Origin: Porphyromonas sp.
GTDB lineage: Bacteria; Bacteroidota; Bacteroidia; Bacteroidales; Porphyromonadaceae
Assembly (NCBI GenBank): GCA_029983505.1
Contig: JASBZK010000004.1
Span: 1-64,000, forward strand
Reading direction: 5' to 3'
Length of the DNA stretch: 64,000 nt
Below, piece after piece: positions 24,154-32,466 of the stretch. The notes under the pieces were generated by a model, which saw nothing but the letters and a program-made list of their open reading frames with translations, made no database searches and was not told the DNA's origin. The first letter of the stretch is position 1. Every line of letters begins with the position of its first letter. The position numbers were made by a program, and so were the translations under genes.

Positions 24154-25929
24154 TTACAGCAGCCCGCCAAGCAGGGTGCGGGCGCGGTTGATTTGCTCCG
24201 CTGAGCTCTCCCCGGGCATCAGCCCTTCATTAAAATAACCGAGTGCGCGGTTGATTAGTTCAAATCCCTCCATATTCCCTTCTCTCTGAAACTCGTCTCT
24301 CAAGATGCGGATCTTCTCGTACGCCTGTACGCCCATAATCAATCTCTCGAAGCGGACAGAGGTGCGCGCCCCGGGGTAGATAAAGTAGGTGTCGCCTGCC
24401 GCCCACGTCCTAAAACGGCTGTCGAAGAGGGGTTGCCGGGGCCAGCTGTTCAGAGCCCAGCGGAGGTAGCCGTCGAGCCCCGCCTTGGAGGCATACCAGC
24501 CCAGCCACTCGGCATCTGCGGGGGCGGAGAAGGTGAACGTATTGGGGAACGGCTCTTCGCAGCTCGTGTAGTAGGTCGTCAAGACCCCGTCCGCCTGCCG
24601 CTTCGCGAGCACTTCCGGCGAATACTTCGAGCGGAGCGGGACGCAGAAATAGTCCAAGTCGTCGGAGAGGTCTTCGTGGAGCGCCCCCGCAAGCGAGACC
24701 TTAAAGTCGGGATCCACGCTCTTGATGAGCCGGAGCGTCTCCTGCATCACGTCGTGCGGCCTTTCGTCCATAGCGATGTAGGTGCTTTCGAACCACCCTT
24801 TTTCTTTCAGATGCCGTGCGAAAGCGGTGAGCATAGCCGTCCACATCTCCGTGTAGACCTTTTCGCCGGGCTTCGTCTTTACGAAGACCACCTCGTTCGA
24901 GGCACGGTCATAGTAGGGAAAAGAGAGATCCCACGGCACCATCGAGTAGCAGGTGATGCCGTCTTTGATCCCAAGGCCCTGCATGAAAGAGACCCATTTG
25001 TCGAAAATAGAGAAGTCGAAGACCCACTTGCCCGCCGTATCCTTTTCCCACGAAATCATACTCCGGAAGTAGTCTTCCGTCTGACCGTTCCAGGGCTTGT
25101 GCATAATGGAGGCGGTGATGATTTTCCCGCCCGCATCGCGGTACATTTCCATATAGGGACGCAGCGCCTCGAAGTGCGCTTCGCTCCAGAGCGGAACTTC
25201 GTGGTAACGCGCTACGGCGTAGGGGTTTTGCCAAAGGTCGAGACAGAAAGCCCAATCTTTCGGAGCCGGTAGACGGCGCTTGTTGACAGTGAGCGAAAAG
25301 GGGAGCTTGATCGCTTTGCCACTTGAGCGGGACACGGTCACAAGCCCTGAGTAAGTCCCGGGTTCCGCGTCCTCCGGCACCCGGATGGAGAGCCAGGCGG
25401 GGCGGGTGCTGAGCCGCTCCACCACCAGCTCCTTCGTGAGGTGATCGATGGGATCGGCGACGAGCGTGGAGTCGAAGAGCGAGTGATCGGGACGTGCACC
25501 GCAGCCGCCTTTCCCGCCTTTGTTGAACTCATCGGTGAGGACGTAGCGCACGAAAGAAACCGACAGATGCTCCGCGGAAATCCGGCTCCTTCCTTTTCGC
25601 AAGTCGGAGACGGCGAGGGTCACGCTCTCGTCCGCACCGGCGTTAGAGATGACGACCTGGGCCGACACTTTCTCGCCCCGCCAAGCGGAGAGGCTCAGTT
25701 TGCCGGAGAGTGTCTCCGCATCGGGTGGCAGCTCTTTCGGGTAACGGACATCAATGGAGCCCCAAGCTGCAGAGAGCCCTTTTACTTTGCCCCAAAGTGC
25801 AGGATTCGTCTGTACGGGATTCGGCAGCTCGGAGTAGACTCCGAGCGGAAAATCGGTACCCGATTCCTGTGCCAAAATGGGTACGGACAAAAAGAAGAAA
25901 AGGTACAGACCGAGGATTTTATTTCTCAT
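24154..25929 (-). CDS. Exported GH123-type glycosidase (DUF4091)
   Basis: A 591-aa exported protein (signal MRNKILGLYLFFFLSVPILAQ). An N-terminal beta-sandwich is followed by a TIM-barrel region and a DUF4091 C-terminal part. The catalytic Asp-Glu pair expected of GH123 is in YIAMDERPHDVM. Aromatic-rich motifs LTTYYTSCEEPFPN and GLDGYLRWALNSW follow. GH123 enzymes are beta-N-acetylgalactosaminidases acting on glycosphingolipid glycans, so a host-glycan substrate is likely. Repeat array I overlaps its first codons and signal-peptide sequence, an odd arrangement. Confidence 0.85.
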   Translation of the reverse strand: MRNKILGLYLFFFLSVPILAQESGTDFPLGVYSELPNPVQTNPALWGKVKGLSAAWGSIDVRYPKELPPDAETLSGKLSLSAWRGEKVSAQVVISNAGADESVTLAVSDLRKGRSRISAEHLSVSFVRYVLTDEFNKGGKGGCGARPDHSLFDSTLVADPIDHLTKELVVERLSTRPAWLSIRVPEDAEPGTYSGLVTVSRSSGKAIKLPFSLTVNKRRLPAPKDWAFCLDLWQNPYAVARYHEVPLWSEAHFEALRPYMEMYRDAGGKIITASIMHKPWNGQTEDYFRSMISWEKDTAGKWVFDFSIFDKWVSFMQGLGIKDGITCYSMVPWDLSFPYYDRASNEVVFVKTKPGEKVYTEMWTAMLTAFARHLKEKGWFESTYIAMDERPHDVMQETLRLIKSVDPDFKVSLAGALHEDLSDDLDYFCVPLRSKYSPEVLAKRQADGVLTTYYTSCEEPFPNTFTFSAPADAEWLGWYASKAGLDGYLRWALNSWPRQPLFDSRFRTWAAGDTYFIYPGARTSVRFERLIMGVQAYEKIRILRDEFQREGNMEGFELINRALGYFNEGLMPGESSAEQINRARTLLGGLL

Positions 25930-25957
25930 AGAGCAAAAAGAAAAGGAGATACAGACC
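25880..25957. repeat. Four-position 23-bp array I, overlapping a gene start
   Basis: Units are at 25880 (GGTACGGACA), 25902 (GGTACAGACC) and 25948 (GATACAGACC). The third expected position (about 25925) is degenerate and contains the ATG of the GH123 gene (complement of 25927-25929). Spacing is 22, 23, 23. The first two units encode part of the signal peptide. Confidence 0.75.
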
Positions 25958-25972
25958 AAAATCGAGAGGGGA

Positions 25973-26875
25973 TTAGGAGAGGGCGAAAGTGGCGCGTCCG
26001 ATGAGGTAACCGTCGGCGAAGAACTCGACGAGATAGCTGCCTTCGATGAGGAACTCCTGAATGTCCCAGTACACCGTCATAGTGACGGGTTCACCACCGT
26101 ACTCGACTTCGCGGGAGACGGAGAAAGGCACCGATCCGCCTTCAAAGGGAAAATGCCCCGACACCCCGGGCTGCTGGAGCAAAGAGCCGTCGGGCTTGGA
26201 GATGCGGAGGTAGACGGTTTTGAGACCCGGCTCGGCGGTGACGTTGCGGTCGATCTGGAAGACGAACTCGAGCTGCTTCATATTCTGCACCCGCTTCGTC
26301 TCGCGTCCCCTGGAATTGAGACCGCGGACTCTGAGGGCAGAGACGGAGAGCTTGGCGGCGAGCTGTACCTGCCCCGAGAGTCGCTCTTTCTCGGCTTGGA
26401 GGCGCTCACGCTGGGAGGTGACGGCGAGTACTTGTTCCTTGACTTCTTTATTTTCCGTGCGGAGCGCTTGATTGGCGCGGTTGAGGGAGTCGATCTGCTC
26501 GACGTAGCTTTTGAGGACGTCCCGGAGGGTGCGGAGCTCCCGCTTGAGGCGGGTGATCTCGCGGGCATCATCCTCTTTGACCGTCTTGAGCTCTTCGAGG
26601 AGCCGCTGCACTTTGGCCTGTTCGCTCGAGAGTTGCTGGGCGAGGGAGTCGTTGGAGACGGAGAACTTGTAGCCCTCATACTGGAGCACGAGCTCGTTAT
26701 AGTCCTCCTCCAAAAGCTGTTTGTCCAAGGCGGAGAGCTCTTGGATCTGCTCTATCTGTTTGCTTTGACTGGCTATGCGCAATCCTCCCCATACGATGAC
26801 GCCGAGGAGGATGAGTCCGAGGACGATGAGGAGGGCTTTGGTTTGACGGGCTTTGTCGTCTGAGCGTTCGGGCAT
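25973..26875 (-). CDS. Membrane-anchored coiled-coil protein, unknown function
   Basis: A 300-aa protein with a charged N-terminus, one TM helix (about residues 14-34, ALLIVLGLILLGVIVWGG) and a long coiled coil (about 38-180). A C-terminal beta-rich domain contains VFQIDRNVTAEPGLKTVYLR and VTMTVYWDIQEF, and looks like an immunoglobulin-type or propeptide-like fold. It is probably anchored in the inner membrane with a periplasmic domain. It follows the DUF3256-like gene by 5 bp, so the two may work together. I do not recognise a named family. Confidence 0.75.
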   Translation of the reverse strand: MPERSDDKARQTKALLIVLGLILLGVIVWGGLRIASQSKQIEQIQELSALDKQLLEEDYNELVLQYEGYKFSVSNDSLAQQLSSEQAKVQRLLEELKTVKEDDAREITRLKRELRTLRDVLKSYVEQIDSLNRANQALRTENKEVKEQVLAVTSQRERLQAEKERLSGQVQLAAKLSVSALRVRGLNSRGRETKRVQNMKQLEFVFQIDRNVTAEPGLKTVYLRISKPDGSLLQQPGVSGHFPFEGGSVPFSVSREVEYGGEPVTMTVYWDIQEFLIEGSYLVEFFADGYLIGRATFALS

Positions 26876-26880
26876 AGGGA

Positions 26881-27570
26881 TTACTGCAGAAGTTTTTGAC
26901 GGGGTTTGAAGGCTTTTTTATCCCACTCGTAGACCAGGCCCTTGACGAGCTTGGAAGCCATATCGGGGTAGAGGGCAAGTGCCGTTTTTTCGGTGAAAGT
27001 GGTCGGCGTGAAGATGAGGGTCTCTTCGTTGTCCGCAAAAGAGACCGAGTACGTCCAGAGTCCGCGCTCGACGAGCGCTTTTTTGACCTCCGGATCCTCG
27101 ATGAGCGCCGGATCCGTGAGAAAGTCTTCCGCCCGGGGCAGGTCGACGAAAGTGCGTGCCGGGAGCCTTTGCCACGACTTTGAGGGGTCGTAGAAGACAA
27201 ACGAACTGATGGCCGGCGCCGTGCGGTCCGTATAGATCACCCCGATGAGCTCCTTACCGGCTCCCGGGGCGCTTAGCGCTTTCATCTCGAAGAGCGTACT
27301 GTCGTCTATTTTGACGGTGATGCGGGTGTCGGAGAGCGAAAGGAGGACACTATTGCCGCCGTAAATGTTGCGCACGGGCTCCACGGACTGCCCACCTACG
27401 GAGAGCGTGTACTGATCGATGAGGTGCTTCCTGTCCTCACGGTTGAAGTGGGGCGTGATGCTGTCCGGGGCGTCCAGGAACCACGTCGTGATCCGATTCT
27501 GACCGGATAGCGGAACTGCGCCCCAAAGGTAGAGGACGGCGAAGAGTATGGATAGAGCTATTCTCTGCAT
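26881..27570 (-). CDS. DUF3256-like exported protein
   Basis: A 229-aa exported protein (signal MQRIALSILFAVLYLWGAVPLSGQ). The body has the pattern I associate with the Bacteroidales DUF3256 family: an N-terminal DAPDSITPHFNREDRKHLIDQY, a beta-rich middle (LLSLSDTRITVKIDDSTLFEMK, VIYTDRTAPAISSF) and a short C-terminal tail. The role is unknown. It begins a two-gene unit with the coiled-coil protein. Array J lies just upstream. Family naming is from memory and should be treated as tentative. Confidence 0.78.
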   Translation of the reverse strand: MQRIALSILFAVLYLWGAVPLSGQNRITTWFLDAPDSITPHFNREDRKHLIDQYTLSVGGQSVEPVRNIYGGNSVLLSLSDTRITVKIDDSTLFEMKALSAPGAGKELIGVIYTDRTAPAISSFVFYDPSKSWQRLPARTFVDLPRAEDFLTDPALIEDPEVKKALVERGLWTYSVSFADNEETLIFTPTTFTEKTALALYPDMASKLVKGLVYEWDKKAFKPRQKLLQ

Positions 27571-27613
27571 CGGTGTGTCGTGCTTTCGCTAAGTGCAGGA
27601 GAGGGCGGGACGG

Positions 27614-27693
27614 GGTACGTACCGGGAAGATCTTCCCGGTCTGTATCTTTTCCCGAAAAGGGTACGTACCGGAATATCTTCTCGGTACGTATC
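27614..27693. repeat. Four-unit 23-bp array J (type example)
   Basis: Units start at 27614 (GGTACGTACC), 27638 (GGTCTGTATC), 27661 (GGTACGTACC) and 27684 (GGTACGTATC), with spacing 24, 23, 23. The linker GGGAAGATCTTCCC is itself a perfect palindrome, so symmetry centres alternate about every 11-12 bp. It lies between the PDZ gene and the DUF3256-like gene. Confidence 0.9.
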
Positions 27694-27757
27694 TCTTTTT
27701 CCCTTCCTTTTAAGGGACGTAAGCGTGTGCTTTCGGGGGCAAATGCTTTTTCGGAGG

Positions 27758-29197
27758 TTACTTGAGCTCGACGTAGCCGAGGTTCAGGAGTATAGGTTTG
27801 ACGATGGCCGAGGCTGTGGTGCCTCCGCGGTCGATGTCGAAGACGATCTCGTCGATTTTCTGGGCGGAGATGTAGGGACGATGGCTGAAGAGATAGGCAA
27901 AGGCACTGTGGTACTTTGGCTTCTGGAGCATGGCTGCCACCTCTGCCTGCTTTCCTTCCTGCCAATACATGCAGGAACGGAAGCCCGAAGTATTGGGGAA
28001 AATCGTGCTTTTGTCGCGGAAGTCCCAAGAGTCTTTGATGAAGGATTGGTAGTCTTTGGTCATCGCATCGATGCTTCTGCCGAGGGGCAGGCCGTTGATC
28101 GCGAGGATGCGATCCCCGGGACGTATGCCCGCTTTTTCGGCAGGGCTGTTTTTGGCTACTTCTTTGACGACTTGGAGGTCTCCGGAGTCATAGGAGATGC
28201 CCGTGTAGCGGAAGAGGAGATCGTGGCTGATGAAGGTGGGGTTCATCAAGTACCGGGTGAAGGGGAAATTCGCCAGAAGCAGCGGGGCATTGGCTGCCAC
28301 ATACTCTTCGACCGAGTAGGGCTCGTTCAGCAGCTCGCTCGCAGAGACGCTCCAGACGAGGGCTCCGCTCTTGGCTTCTACGATGTCGGTGCGGAACATC
28401 AGCGTGTTTTTGCCCGAGAATGCAGGCGTATTGATGCTGAGGAACGGGAACCCGATCATCCGACCGATACGGGCATCGTAGCGGTAATTCTTGAACTCCG
28501 GATTGAGGTTCGCATCCGACCCGGGACGCAGATTTTGATTGGCTCCGAACGCACCGTCGTACCGTATGATGAGATCGCCGCCTTGGGTCTTTTCCTGCAG
28601 CCCTTTTGCGGTGAGCTGCTTTGCGAGGTCACGGGCGATGGGCGTGTTGCCCTTGCCTTTCTCGAAAGAGAAAGACTTGTAGTCCATAAAGTTTTTCCCC
28701 GTGGGTATGGTGTGCTTGAGCGGGAGCGTGAAGCTGCGGTCGACCACGTCTTCGAGACTGTACATATTGAAGGCGCGGGCGATGAGCTTCTCGTCCAAAG
28801 CCCCCGCCGGGTGGCATACTTTCGTGATGTTTACCGTGAAGTCCGGCTTATTGAAGCGCGCGAGACCCAGCGTGAGGAAACCCTTGGCGGGGTTGGAGAG
28901 CGCGGCGGTGATCTCTTCGTCGCTCATCTGCTGCGTGTTTTTGCCGTCAATCGTGCGGATGATGTCCCCTACCTTTACCCCTTGCAAGTGTGCGGGACTG
29001 CCGGGGACGATGTCGGCAACGATGGCGTGCGAGTCGCCCCAGTTGGGCTGGTAGCTGATCTGGTACACCAGCCCGAGTTCGCACCACTCGCCTGTGCTGT
29101 TCGCAATGTTTTGGGCAAGCGCTCCGGTGCCGACGCTCCATGGAAAGAAGAGTGCAGGCAGCGCGGTAGAGAGAAGTTTGAAGAGTGTCTTTTGCAT
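27758..29197 (-). CDS. Exported protein with two PDZ domains
   Basis: A 479-aa protein with a signal peptide (residues 1 to about 28, ending ALAQ). A first PDZ-like domain covers about residues 45-115 (SPAHLQGVKVGDIIRTIDGK), and a second lies at about 335-395 (NSPAEKAGIRPGDRILAINGLPL). No catalytic protease motif is visible between or after them, so it is probably a periplasmic scaffold or substrate-binding protein and not a protease. A beta-rich domain lies between the PDZs. It is last in an apparent DUF4270-rmlC-PDZ unit. Confidence 0.85.
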   Translation of the reverse strand: MQKTLFKLLSTALPALFFPWSVGTGALAQNIANSTGEWCELGLVYQISYQPNWGDSHAIVADIVPGSPAHLQGVKVGDIIRTIDGKNTQQMSDEEITAALSNPAKGFLTLGLARFNKPDFTVNITKVCHPAGALDEKLIARAFNMYSLEDVVDRSFTLPLKHTIPTGKNFMDYKSFSFEKGKGNTPIARDLAKQLTAKGLQEKTQGGDLIIRYDGAFGANQNLRPGSDANLNPEFKNYRYDARIGRMIGFPFLSINTPAFSGKNTLMFRTDIVEAKSGALVWSVSASELLNEPYSVEEYVAANAPLLLANFPFTRYLMNPTFISHDLLFRYTGISYDSGDLQVVKEVAKNSPAEKAGIRPGDRILAINGLPLGRSIDAMTKDYQSFIKDSWDFRDKSTIFPNTSGFRSCMYWQEGKQAEVAAMLQKPKYHSAFAYLFSHRPYISAQKIDEIVFDIDRGGTTASAIVKPILLNLGYVELK

Positions 29198-29206
29198 CGC
29201 TTAAGT

Positions 29207-29758
29207 CTATAATCGTTTCTTGTATTGTTCAAATGTCCCGTATTGGCGGTCTTTCTCCGAGAGAAGCACCGAGGCCTCTTCCACCGGCCACTTGATGGAG
29301 AACGTAGGGTCGTTCCAAAGGATGCCGTCCTCCGCCTCCGGCGCATAATAATTGTCGCACTTGTACTGGAAGAGCGCTTCGTCCGAGAGTACGGCGAAGC
29401 CGTGAGCGAACCCCCGAGGGATGAAAAACTGTCGGCGGTTTTCCCCCGACAGAGTTACGGCATAATGCCGGCCGTACGTGGCACTCTCCTTCCTAAGGTC
29501 CACGGCGACGTCCCACACGGTACCGCGGATGACGCGGACAAGCTTCGCCTGCGCTTTTTCGCCCCGTTGGAAGTGGAGACCGCGGACGACTCCTTTTCGG
29601 GAATAGCTCTCGTTGTCTTGGACGAAATGGACGACTCTCCCGATGGCTTCGGCAAAGTCCCGCTCCGAAAAACTCTCGAAGAAATAGCCCCTCTCGTCCC
29701 CGAAGATTTTTGGTTCGAGGACGACCAATCCGTCAATGCCGGTCGGAGTGAGCGTCAT
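29207..29758 (-). CDS. rfbC: dTDP-4-dehydrorhamnose 3,5-epimerase
   Basis: A 183-aa RmlC that epimerises dTDP-4-keto-6-deoxyglucose at C3 and C5 on the way to dTDP-L-rhamnose. Cupin motifs are intact: FFESFSERDF, VVRGLHFQRGEKAQAKLVRV (catalytic His about residue 64), VWDVAVDLRKES and FIPRGFAHGFAVL. Length is normal. The rest of the rhamnose set (rfbA, rfbB, rfbD) is not in the window, so the product probably feeds LPS or another surface polymer made elsewhere. It lies 14 bp after the DUF4270 gene and 9 bp before the PDZ gene. Confidence 0.95.
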   Translation of the reverse strand: MTLTPTGIDGLVVLEPKIFGDERGYFFESFSERDFAEAIGRVVHFVQDNESYSRKGVVRGLHFQRGEKAQAKLVRVIRGTVWDVAVDLRKESATYGRHYAVTLSGENRRQFFIPRGFAHGFAVLSDEALFQYKCDNYYAPEAEDGILWNDPTFSIKWPVEEASVLLSEKDRQYGTFEQYKKRL

Positions 29759-29772
29759 AAGACTTTCGGACT

Positions 29773-31260
29773 TCAGAAGGCGGCGCCGTCCTTCCGCTTC
29801 GTGATCACGATGGAGAGCGCCTTATTGATATCTCCGTCCTTGCGGAACTTCACGGCCGCAGGCAGAATCTGGTTGGATATGGAGGTGGAGATCTGCTGAG
29901 ACGACCCGGAGACGCCGCTTTGGTTGGGCGGGAGGGTGCGCTCGACGGGGATCAGCACGACGTGGAGGTCCTCCGCGGGCTTCGCTTTGATGTGCTCGGA
30001 GAGGAGCGGAGCTATGTTGCCGAAAGTGTACGTGGCAGACCCCGCTATCGTCGTGGTACTGACGTAGGCGGTAAGGCGGGTATTAAGCTCTGTGAATTCG
30101 CTCTCGAAGAAGTGTTGCACGCTGTCCTTGGGCAGGAGCAAGAGGTCGGAGGGCGCATTCAGGAGGTAGACATTGGCCTCGTTCGGTTCGCCGACGACCG
30201 TGAGGGGAGCGGAGTTCAGGCTCTTGACGATTCCCGGCTCAGGCTTTAAAAGTCCTGCCAGACGGGTGGTGGGGATTGTTATCTCCGTAAAGACGCCCGC
30301 GGGTGCCTTGATGTAGGAAAATCCGCTCTCCGAAGCCGAGGCGCTTGTCAGCTTGTCCAAGTCGTAATTGCCGTACCGTGACGCCTGCGGGACTTCGCCC
30401 GTGTGGCTGAGTTCCTGCACCCCGGTGATGTACTCTTTTACGCCCTCCTTGGGCTTCGCGGGGTCGTATGCAGCGTTCTTTGTCTGATAAAAGAACGTGA
30501 GCGCTGTCCTTGCCACTCGGAGGATGCTGCCTTTACCGGCGCCGTTTTTGAGGTACACTCCGGGGAAGTAGGCGTTAAAGGCCTCTTGGGAGGCGAATAC
30601 GGGGTCACCCTTTCGGCTGCGGTCGTAGATCTCTTGACCGAAAGCCTTGGAGAGAGGGATCCGTATCGTGGTAGTGGAGGCGGCTGTGGCGTTGCCCGAG
30701 GCAGCGGTGTAGGATACCTGTCCCATCAGCTCGGCACCGTCGGTGTAGGCGCTGATGTCTCCGAGGGAATACTTGTCGCCCATAGGCGGCGTTTTTGTGA
30801 TCTTGTAGGCTTCCACTTCCATGGGTTGTGCGCCGTCTCCCGTGTATCCGCTGTAGTAGAGCGTGAGGAAGACCGAGTCGATTTGGTCCTTGTAGACTTC
30901 TTGGGCAAAGCGGAATCCCTTAGGTACGTAAAACTGCGTGAGGTACTCGCTCTTCACTTCTCCGTACTCTTCGTTGGGGATGCTGCCGATGTAGGCGTAG
31001 CCCGAGTTTACGAAGATGTTATTGAGCGTCATACCGTCCGGGGTCGTCTCTCCCGTGAGACGTCCGCCGAGACTTCCGGCGCTGATGGTCGAGTAGGAGA
31101 GCGGGAGGGTCGCCGTCTCGGTAGTCACTTTCGTGTAATCCGGTATCACGGAGAGACCGGTGGCGTCGTTGCGGCTTTCGCATCCTGCCGCCAGAAGTGC
31201 CGCCACGAGAAGGGTGGGCAGCGTCTGCCCGAATATATGGCGTGCGGGTTGATATTTCAT
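29773..31260 (-). CDS. DUF4270 lipoprotein
   Basis: A 495-aa probable lipoprotein (lipobox LLAAGC, Cys about residue 27) with the pattern of the DUF4270 family: a beta-rich body, segments such as FVNSGYAYIGSIPNEEYGEVKSEYLTQFY and a C-terminal region with repeated polar strands. DUF4270 proteins in Bacteroidota regularly follow a short glgA-like gene, as here (93-bp gap). The function is not known. It heads the DUF4270-rmlC-PDZ unit. Confidence 0.85.
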   Translation of the reverse strand: MKYQPARHIFGQTLPTLLVAALLAAGCESRNDATGLSVIPDYTKVTTETATLPLSYSTISAGSLGGRLTGETTPDGMTLNNIFVNSGYAYIGSIPNEEYGEVKSEYLTQFYVPKGFRFAQEVYKDQIDSVFLTLYYSGYTGDGAQPMEVEAYKITKTPPMGDKYSLGDISAYTDGAELMGQVSYTAASGNATAASTTTIRIPLSKAFGQEIYDRSRKGDPVFASQEAFNAYFPGVYLKNGAGKGSILRVARTALTFFYQTKNAAYDPAKPKEGVKEYITGVQELSHTGEVPQASRYGNYDLDKLTSASASESGFSYIKAPAGVFTEITIPTTRLAGLLKPEPGIVKSLNSAPLTVVGEPNEANVYLLNAPSDLLLLPKDSVQHFFESEFTELNTRLTAYVSTTTIAGSATYTFGNIAPLLSEHIKAKPAEDLHVVLIPVERTLPPNQSGVSGSSQQISTSISNQILPAAVKFRKDGDINKALSIVITKRKDGAAF

Positions 31261-31353
31261 AAGTGTGAAAATCCTCTTTTTGTCCGGGATGGAAACCGCG
31301 GCCTGCGATCCACCGGGGTGCTAAGGTAGCAAATTATGCGCAAAAAACAGTCG

Positions 31354-32187
31354 TTATTTCTCCGTTTTGCCGATCAAGTCGTCGTAAAAGTCTTTCATAA
31401 CTTCTATCGGGGTCTCGTTCGGGATGTATTCGATGTTTTTCTTGCCGGACTCGTCCACCAATTTGACGAGGTCGCTCTTGATCTCCTCACCGGAGAGGAC
31501 GATGCCGTCGACGTGACCGATGATGAGTTTGTAGAGTGTTTCCCTGTCGGGGACGATTCCGTCTTTGAGGAGGGGGTTGGTGATGTCGTCGTACTTAAGG
31601 ACGCTCGTGAGGTTTTCGCCGAAAGGTACCTCTGCGCAGCTGTTGTAGAGCGAGAAGACGATTTTTGCGCCCGAGAGCGTGGGGTCGTCCTTGAGCACGG
31701 TGCGGAGATACAGGGGGGCGAGACCGGAGAACCAGCCCTGGCAATGGATAATATCGGGAATCCACCGAAGTTTGCGGACCGTCTCGAAGACGCCGCGGAT
31801 GAAAAATACGCTCCTGTCTGCGTTGTCCTTGTACGGCTCTCCGTTGCCGTCGAAGACGGAGCCTTCTCTGCGGGCGGAGAAGAGTTCGCTCGAGTCGATG
31901 AAGTAGACCTGCATCCTCTGGGGCATCAAGTTGGCTACTTTGACGATCAGGGGATAGACGTGGTCGTTGACCGTCTGGTTGATACCGGAGAGTCTGATGA
32001 CTTCATGCAACTGGTGCCTGCGCTCGTTGATGCTCCCGTAGTTCGGCATAAAAACCCGTATGTCCGCGCCTTTTTCCATCATACCGAGGGGCAGAACCGC
32101 GGAGTTTTCGCCAAAGGACTCAATGTGGTAGGGCGCAATTTCTTGCGCTATGTACAGGATCTTTTTCTTTGGGGCTTGTATCTTCAC
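31354..32187 (-). CDS. Short glycogen/starch synthase-like protein (GT5 N-terminal domain only)
   Basis: A 277-aa protein with the GT5 N-terminal Rossmann pattern: ILYIAQEIAPYHIESFGENSAVLPLGMMEKGADIRVFMPNYGS and DIIHCQGWFSGLAPLYLR. The second GT-B domain with the nucleotide-sugar site is missing (a full GlgA is about 480 aa). Such single-domain versions are common in Bacteroidota next to DUF4270 genes and are annotated glycogen/starch synthase, but a complete transferase reaction is doubtful. It is divergent from smpB, with its own -7 element at 32224. Confidence 0.85.
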   Translation of the reverse strand: MKIQAPKKKILYIAQEIAPYHIESFGENSAVLPLGMMEKGADIRVFMPNYGSINERRHQLHEVIRLSGINQTVNDHVYPLIVKVANLMPQRMQVYFIDSSELFSARREGSVFDGNGEPYKDNADRSVFFIRGVFETVRKLRWIPDIIHCQGWFSGLAPLYLRTVLKDDPTLSGAKIVFSLYNSCAEVPFGENLTSVLKYDDITNPLLKDGIVPDRETLYKLIIGHVDGIVLSGEEIKSDLVKLVDESGKKNIEYIPNETPIEVMKDFYDDLIGKTEK

Positions 32188-32223
32188 TTTCTTGTCGGAG
32201 TTCTCGTATTATTGTATCTCATA

Positions 32224-32231
32224 CAAAGATA
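32224..32231 (-). promoter_or_regulatory. -7 element (TATCTTTG, minus strand) for glgA-like gene
   Basis: The complement of CAAAGATA gives TATCTTTG, 37 bp upstream of the glgA-like start. It lies on the far side of array K from the smpB promoter. Confidence 0.6.
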
Positions 32232-32266
32232 CCACTTTTTTAGATAGGTGTCCCGTGGAAAATTTT

Positions 32267-32346
32267 TGCACGTACCGAGGCGTCCTTCCCGGTCTGTGTC
32301 CGGATAAAATTTCGGTCTGTGCCTCCTCCCCTTCCCGGTACGTACC
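32267..32346. repeat. Four-unit 23-bp array K, between divergent promoters
   Basis: Units start at 32267 (TGCACGTACC), 32291 (GGTCTGTGTC), 32314 (GGTCTGTGCC) and 32337 (GGTACGTACC), with spacing 24, 23, 23. It lies between the glgA-like and smpB promoters, so neither predicted transcript contains it. Confidence 0.87.
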
Positions 32347-32424
32347 AAAATGAGACCCATCTCCGGGCTGTATACCCACGGGGGAATAGCTCGACCGATG
32401 GGGAGACGCTATCCGAAAAAACGG

Positions 32425-32432
32425 TACCTTTG
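32425..32432 (+). promoter_or_regulatory. -7 element (TACCTTTG) for smpB
   Basis: TACCTTTG lies 35 bp upstream of the smpB start, after array K. This predicts a short leader. Confidence 0.65.
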
Positions 32433-32466
32433 TGGTTCCTGATAAAAATTTGGAGAAGGTACAGAA

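Noticed and set aside
27593..29212. A plus-strand frame opposite the PDZ gene
   Set aside because: It is antisense to a PDZ protein with signal peptide and clear domains, and starts within array J.
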